A DNA stretch of 64,000 nt, taken from NCBI GenBank assembly GCA_018857735.1, contig JABMCL010003159.1:62001-126000 (forward strand), written 5' to 3'. The notes below the pieces were generated by a model that ran no database searches, was not told the DNA's origin, and worked only from the letters and a program-made list of their open reading frames with translations. This stretch comes from Alviniconcha marisindica. Its lineage: Eukaryota; Mollusca; Gastropoda; Provannidae. The position numbers and the translations under genes were made by a program. Positions 60,859 to 64,000 of the stretch are shown one piece after another. Each line of letters begins with the position of its first letter. Within the stretch, counting starts at the first letter, position 1.

Positions 60859-62823
60859 CATGTTTGCTAAAACCAATAGGGAGAAGATATCAGATGTCCA
60901 GTAACCTCAAAAAGAAAATACCAAATTCAAGATTCAAGAGTACTTTATTATCTCATCAGAGAAATTAAAACGGGGCTGAATATTAACCACATCACAGTAC
61001 ACGATAACACATATTTTATATTTTAAAACTCTAAGAACAGTTATTGAAAATACAAAAATTACATAATAAACAAACTAGTAATTTATGTAATTTACGCATA
61101 CACACACTCAGACACACTCAGACACTGCTCTGACGTTGAACAGTTTTATCTGTTCAGAAATGCTATTGACTGCAGAACAAAATTGTATTTGATTTAGGTA
61201 TGCAAAATTGTCTACCAGATGGAAAAAGCTCATAATGTTTAGCAAGGACATGGCTGTTGTCCTCTACAATCACCCGAGCCTTCCGAACCACACGTCATTC
61301 ATACAACTGACTTAATTGTTCTTGTCTTTCACCCACAACCTTGCCACACACATTCACCACTTTATTCAGGACATTTTTGCTTTTCACATTCAAGCCTCCA
61401 AACCAGCACAGGAATGAAAATGTTCAAACTGATTCAATACAACTCTGGCAGAAAGTGCATAAAACAGCAGCAGGCAAAATATTCTTGGTTGACACCTTTT
61501 GTGAATAAAGTCAGTGTTTTAGTTTTTTGTTCCTAGATATTTGTACTCAGTCACTCTTTCAACTTTCACGCCATCAATGAAGAGATCTGGAATGACAGTT
61601 GGAGCTTTTCTAAAATCAGTCAGCATTTCCTTTGTTTTCTTTACATTCAATTTCTGTTTTCTCTCTCTCTCTTTCCATTTCAGGGAAATGGGTTTACAGC
61701 AGTGAAGAAGTTAAAGAAGAAAAAGAAGAAGGCAGACAGCACAGCACAGCAGCATGTGTCCACTCTAGGTCAGTTCATATTTGTCACATGCCTCTCTCTC
61801 TGTGTAGCACTTCTCTGGATGCTTGTGCTTCTCCGCAAAATGACATCAGTCCAAAGGGAAAGTTAATTTTTTCCACAGTAAATTCAAGAGATTTGTGAGC
61901 TTTCCCTGACCAAGCCAGCTTTAATGGTATGTATATATACCAAACTTGTATGTGCTACAGAAAAGGTTTCTGCTGATAGTTTATTTATAGATTCAATAGC
62001 AGTTCAGTTATGAGATCCGTAACTGGTCAGTTGGCATAAAATGAATTGCTTCCTTTTGAACTACCCAGACCTCACTGGTGATGTTGTCCATTTATTCTGC
62101 AAATGTAGCTTGGACAAAGTTTTTCATAGTCTTTTTTTATTTTTTTTAGAGCTTCTTGATGTTTCAGAAATGGACTTGAACTAGCATTTATCTGCAGCTT
62201 TTTCTGTTCATAAGAACCACATCATCTGATTCTTTAAACGTCTTGTTTCAGGGGATTCTTCTCTCTACGCTCATGCTGGTGTCATGGCGGATAATGGCAG
62301 GAGCAGACCACTCCCACCAGTGCAGGTGAAGGGCAAGCCAAAGGCCAAGAAAGGCAACTCTCACAGACAGCAGCAGTCCCAAGGCTCAGGTTCTGAGGAG
62401 TCTCTGACAGAAGTGGGTGTGGAACAGGCATCCAGAATATCCCAAGGTCGCAGCATGCATGGCAACTCACACTCGCCAGGTGAGGTGCTGGAGGCACCGT
62501 CGGAAAACGTCGACCTCAACTCCACTCAGATGTTTACGCTGAACTCCTCGGCCAAACTCTTACCTGACGGCAGCCTGGACTACAGCGGAAAGGAGGCTTT
62601 TGACAAACTGCCATTGACGCCCATCATGTTCCGTCGCAAGCCTGATGTTCCTCCGCTGGATCTGACGCCTCTTCGGTCCAGCAATGACTCGGCTCTTTCC
62701 TCCCTCAACTTCCAGCCCTACTCTGGGACAGTGCGCTCAACTGACACATATCGGCCCAACGAGCGATCACACTATCAGTATCTGGGCTCGGTAGCTGAGG
62801 GCGCTGGTGATGTGAACATATGA
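47852..62823 (+). CDS. ZDHHC1: Palmitoyltransferase ZDHHC1-like (DHHC S-acyltransferase)
   Basis: Twelve exons: 47852-48028, 48786-48958, 49613-49714, 50641-50765, 51781-51801, 52354-52368, 53802-53927, 54235-54356, 59164-59228, 60290-60404, 61684-61768, 62252-62823. They join in phase to 565 residues. DHHC enzymes transfer palmitate from palmitoyl-CoA through a cysteine thioester to protein cysteines on endomembranes. Seen: two N-terminal membrane helices (~25-47, ~60-80), the INPADPSV segment, a Cys-rich zinc domain ([33 protein letters not shown] at ~135-138), helices [20 protein letters not shown] and [20 protein letters not shown], then the TTYE motif. A long disordered tail has a run of lysines ([12 protein letters not shown]). 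N-terminal KNGWSLPLH and the order of motifs point to ZDHHC1/11 rather than other family members. Exons of 21 and 15 bases encode the loop between helices 3 and 4. Intron 9 is GC-AG. Confidence 0.94.
48098..48480. repeat. (GA)n, (GT)n, (TC)n and (CA)n microsatellites in ZDHHC1 intron 1
   Basis: (GA)n near 48103-48120, (GT)n at about 48124-48163, (TC)n at about 48337-48402 and (CA)n at about 48417-48479. The last two are separated by only ~15 bases. Confidence 0.95.
48930..49205 (+). repeat. Decayed copies of the ZDHHC1 exon 2 end and donor
   Basis: The exon end 'cactgctacctctgtgaggt', then caatgt|gtaagtagtcactc, recurs as caatgctacctcagtgatgttaac (49072), then 'cagtgctgcttcagtgaga', ttaacctgtgtgtagtcactc (49112) and ttactgccatttttatgagg, tcagtctgtaatcactc (49157). 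The spacing is about 45-60 bases. Confidence 0.75.
49655..49885 (+). repeat. Decayed copies of the DHHC-coding end of ZDHHC1 exon 3
   Basis: Exon 'gatgaatttgatcatcattg' (caaatggctc.., ending aattatag|gtgagtggt) is followed by 'gctgaattttaccaccactg', caagtagctg and acagttgtaagtgagcggt at about 49732-49792. A poorer third copy (ggctcagtgacattgtaggt) lies at about 49846-49865. Confidence 0.7.
49900..50040. repeat. (CA)n microsatellite, interrupted
   Basis: CA-rich tract with a direct repeat of catgcagccccca at about 49949-49975. Confidence 0.95.
50400..50605 (-). mobile_element. tRNA-derived SINE, reverse, in ZDHHC1 intron 3
   Basis: Reverse complement reads 'gtgggatagctcagccggta', then aagcgtgagacc, and later 'taggtttgattccctgatgt', a tRNA-like A-box/B-box pair. 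The body phrase gttgaccctggg is shared with family B. It ends only ~40 bases before the exon 4 acceptor. Confidence 0.7.
50785..51260. repeat. Degenerate tandem repeat in ZDHHC1 intron 4
   Basis: The phrases gtgatggtgatcatttgttg and ttcatcaccactgtcttt recur with changes in units of about 45-60 bases. A link to an exon junction was not convincing. Confidence 0.7.
51838..51899. repeat. (GT)n microsatellite
   Basis: About 30 GT units, 36 bases after the donor of the 21-base exon 5. Confidence 0.95.
52640..53345. repeat. Minisatellite in ZDHHC1 intron 6, ~70-bp unit
   Basis: The unit 'agccctggttcagtcctgg', tctgacatgcagctggctgtg, 'gttcagtcctactactaac' and tatgtcacataatg recurs about ten times, with half-units at the start. 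No match to the neighbouring exons was found. Confidence 0.92.
53960..54160. repeat. (GT)n and (TA)n microsatellites in ZDHHC1 intron 7
   Basis: GT-rich tract at about 53963-54050, then (TA)n at about 54097-54160, just before the duplicated acceptor. Confidence 0.95.
54165..54250 (+). repeat. Duplicated ZDHHC1 exon 8 acceptor
   Basis: The real acceptor 'ttcttgtctgcag|tgtgcaaagg' (exon start 54235) has an upstream copy 'tgttgtttgcag|tgtccaaagt' ending at 54188, 46 bases earlier. Use of the upstream AG would meet a TGA after three codons. Confidence 0.75.
54376..54886. repeat. Three (TC)n tracts after ZDHHC1 exon 8
   Basis: (TC)n at about 54376-54443, 54486-54553 and 54690-54885. The first two tracts share a flank ('ttccctgtgtatacactttt', acataacagtttca), so a ~110-bp segment including the tract was duplicated. 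Confidence 0.92.
54890..57640. other. Interior of ZDHHC1 intron 8
   Basis: No additional exon is needed by phase and none was recognised. Contents: a repeated 'tttttacctttggttatttg' with GT tracts at 55550-55630, (GT)n at 55733-55836, poly(G) at 56939-56955, a C-rich block at 57017-57050, and short (TA)n runs near 57303 and 57403. Confidence 0.5.
57641..58575. repeat. Minisatellite in ZDHHC1 intron 8, ~40-bp unit
   Basis: The unit 'gtttcatgggtgaagcatgc' plus ctgtagtgtcagctgtgact recurs roughly twenty times, with older variants (gggttatgatcagcatgcct) at both edges and a homogeneous core. No exon similarity was found. Confidence 0.93.
58576..59163. other. End of ZDHHC1 intron 8
   Basis: AT-rich, with a poly(G) run at about 58916-58931. 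No exon was seen before the acceptor at 59161-59163. Confidence 0.45.
59505..60300 (+). repeat. Minisatellite of the ZDHHC1 exon 10 acceptor, ~31-bp unit
   Basis: The unit 'agttgctttaatgtgctaca' plus agtctgatgac recurs about fifteen times and the last copy is the functional acceptor, 'agttgctttaatgtgctgcag'|aagtgaccagg at 60290. Most intronic units have lost the AG (ctacaag for ctgcagaag). Confidence 0.85.
60430..60860. repeat. (GT)n microsatellites in ZDHHC1 intron 10
   Basis: GT-rich tracts at about 60436-60510 and 60799-60855. Confidence 0.95.
60932..61655 (-). mobile_element. 5'-truncated non-LTR retrotransposon: reverse transcriptase C-terminus and 3' UTR
   Basis: On the - strand, fragments [64 protein letters not shown] and LFPSGRQF match the end of an L2/CR1-like reverse transcriptase ORF. 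They are broken by a frame change and stops. The 3' UTR is shared with 44255-44445 and ends in repeats of tcttgaa. The element is dead. Its truncated 5' end lies under 30 bases from the exon 11 acceptor. Confidence 0.85.
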
Positions 62824-64000
62824 GCTACCCGACAAACATGAAATGTGTTGTGTGTTTTTGCTAATTTTTGGAGAAGGGACCAAGGTGAAGGGCATTTTGA
62901 CCCATCTCTGTTGGTTTCATATTTAAGCCGATTGAAAATCATTAAGATTTTTTTTTTTAAATCACCATCCATGTTTTTCATGGATGGGACTAACTTACAG
63001 CTTTGTAGACTTGCATCTTTCATTGGAGTACAAAAGGGTTGTGGATGTTTAAAGACCATGGGTGTTTGCGGCATTACAAGCGAGTGTTGGATGGATTGTG
63101 GATGTATGTAGAATCAATGACATTTTTGTTGTTTATAAGCTGTGCTTGTTGCTGGTCAGTGTTTGTCCAATTGCTCACCATTATTTAACTGTGATCACTT
63201 TAAAAGTATTGTTAGTGGATTGAATTGAACATTTGTGGTTTTCCAATTCATGTTATGTCATGATTTAAATTTGTGCTTGTTTGTTTTGTTTTTAGCTTTG
63301 TTTTACGCATTTTGCAATTGACTGTATCACTGCAGGAGATGTAATCAAAGATCAGTTGTCATTCATGGTATTTGTAACCATATAAAGAAGGAACCCAACT
63401 TTGAAACTGAAACCACCCAAGTATTTAACTGAAAGCCATTGCCAAAATACTGTAAACTCTAAAATACAAAATATATGTATAGGATATTAGTCTGATATTT
63501 TGTCAGTTACCTCTGCGTTTGGTCCACATTTAAGCTGCCCATTCAGTTTGTTTTAAATTTACTTGCATGGTTTCTATTTTCTAAGTGGTATCTCTCCTTT
63601 TCATGCAAATGAAGGAGCAACAATTCATAAATTATGTGCCCTGTGCACAGCCAATTGAAAGGAAGGGAAACAACTGTACTGAAGGCCTCGCTTCCCTTCA
63701 TGCTATGTGTGTATATATATATATATATATAATATGCAATAATTTTTATGTCACTGGTGTGTTTGTGCCAGAAAGCTGAGTTGTGACAATTCACTTGATG
63801 AAGGTTTAATCAGTAAACAAGAAGCTAATTTTAGGTTAGTTGTAATACTTCACGAGATAAATTAGTATGCACAAGATGCTACTAAACTGGCTGATCAGTC
63901 AGTTTTATAGCTCATTTAGGCTTGGCTTTGTCCTTATTGACAGCAAATAATGTAATCATTTTTCATAAACTTGAAGCAAAAGTGCACCACCTCTGGTTTA
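62824..64000 (+). other. ZDHHC1 3' UTR and flank
   Basis: No further exon was recognised. There is no canonical AATAAA close to the stop codon, so the transcript end is unclear. A short (TA)n run lies near 63712-63732. Confidence 0.5.

Overview
The window is nuclear DNA of an invertebrate animal, most likely a gastropod or other mollusc. This is inferred from intron-rich metazoan genes, tRNA-derived SINEs, palindromic MITE-like elements, very abundant (GT)n and (TC)n microsatellites and many poly(G)/poly(C) runs; no species marker is present. Nothing prokaryotic, no CRISPR array, no rRNA and no stand-alone tRNA gene was seen.

Five protein genes can be assembled exon by exon, with splice phases that agree throughout. 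(1) + strand, 2555-8697: a secreted beta-lactamase-fold protein followed by five ~55-residue repeats of the polyglycine-hydrolase (BTRD1) type; it may be catalytically inactive. (2) + strand, 17470-19921: GINS3/PSF3 of the CMG replicative helicase. (3) + strand, 28097-34853: NDUFAF6, a mitochondrial complex I assembly factor. (4) - strand, 44583-36045: URI1, the prefoldin-like RPB5 interactor, convergent with NDUFAF6. (5) + strand, 47852-62823: a ZDHHC1-type palmitoyltransferase. They have unrelated housekeeping or membrane roles and do not form a pathway.

Between them lie: 1-2.5 kb and 8.7-17.4 kb, repeat-rich DNA with SINE copies, nested MITEs and degenerate minisatellites; 19.9-28.1 kb, a decayed transposase-like gene and a non-LTR retrotransposon ORF1 fragment, both on the - strand; 34.9-36.0 kb, the convergent 3' ends of NDUFAF6 and URI1; 44.6-47.9 kb, the shared upstream region of URI1 and ZDHHC1 with a MITE, a SINE and microsatellites.

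The most striking observation cuts across genes. Many introns are filled with tandem repeats whose unit is a copy of the adjoining exon-intron junction, carrying the last or first bases of the exon together with the splice donor or acceptor. This is clear at ten junctions in nine of the 32 introns assembled here and weaker at one more. One of these arrays offers in-frame alternative donors that would each add 12 residues to URI1.
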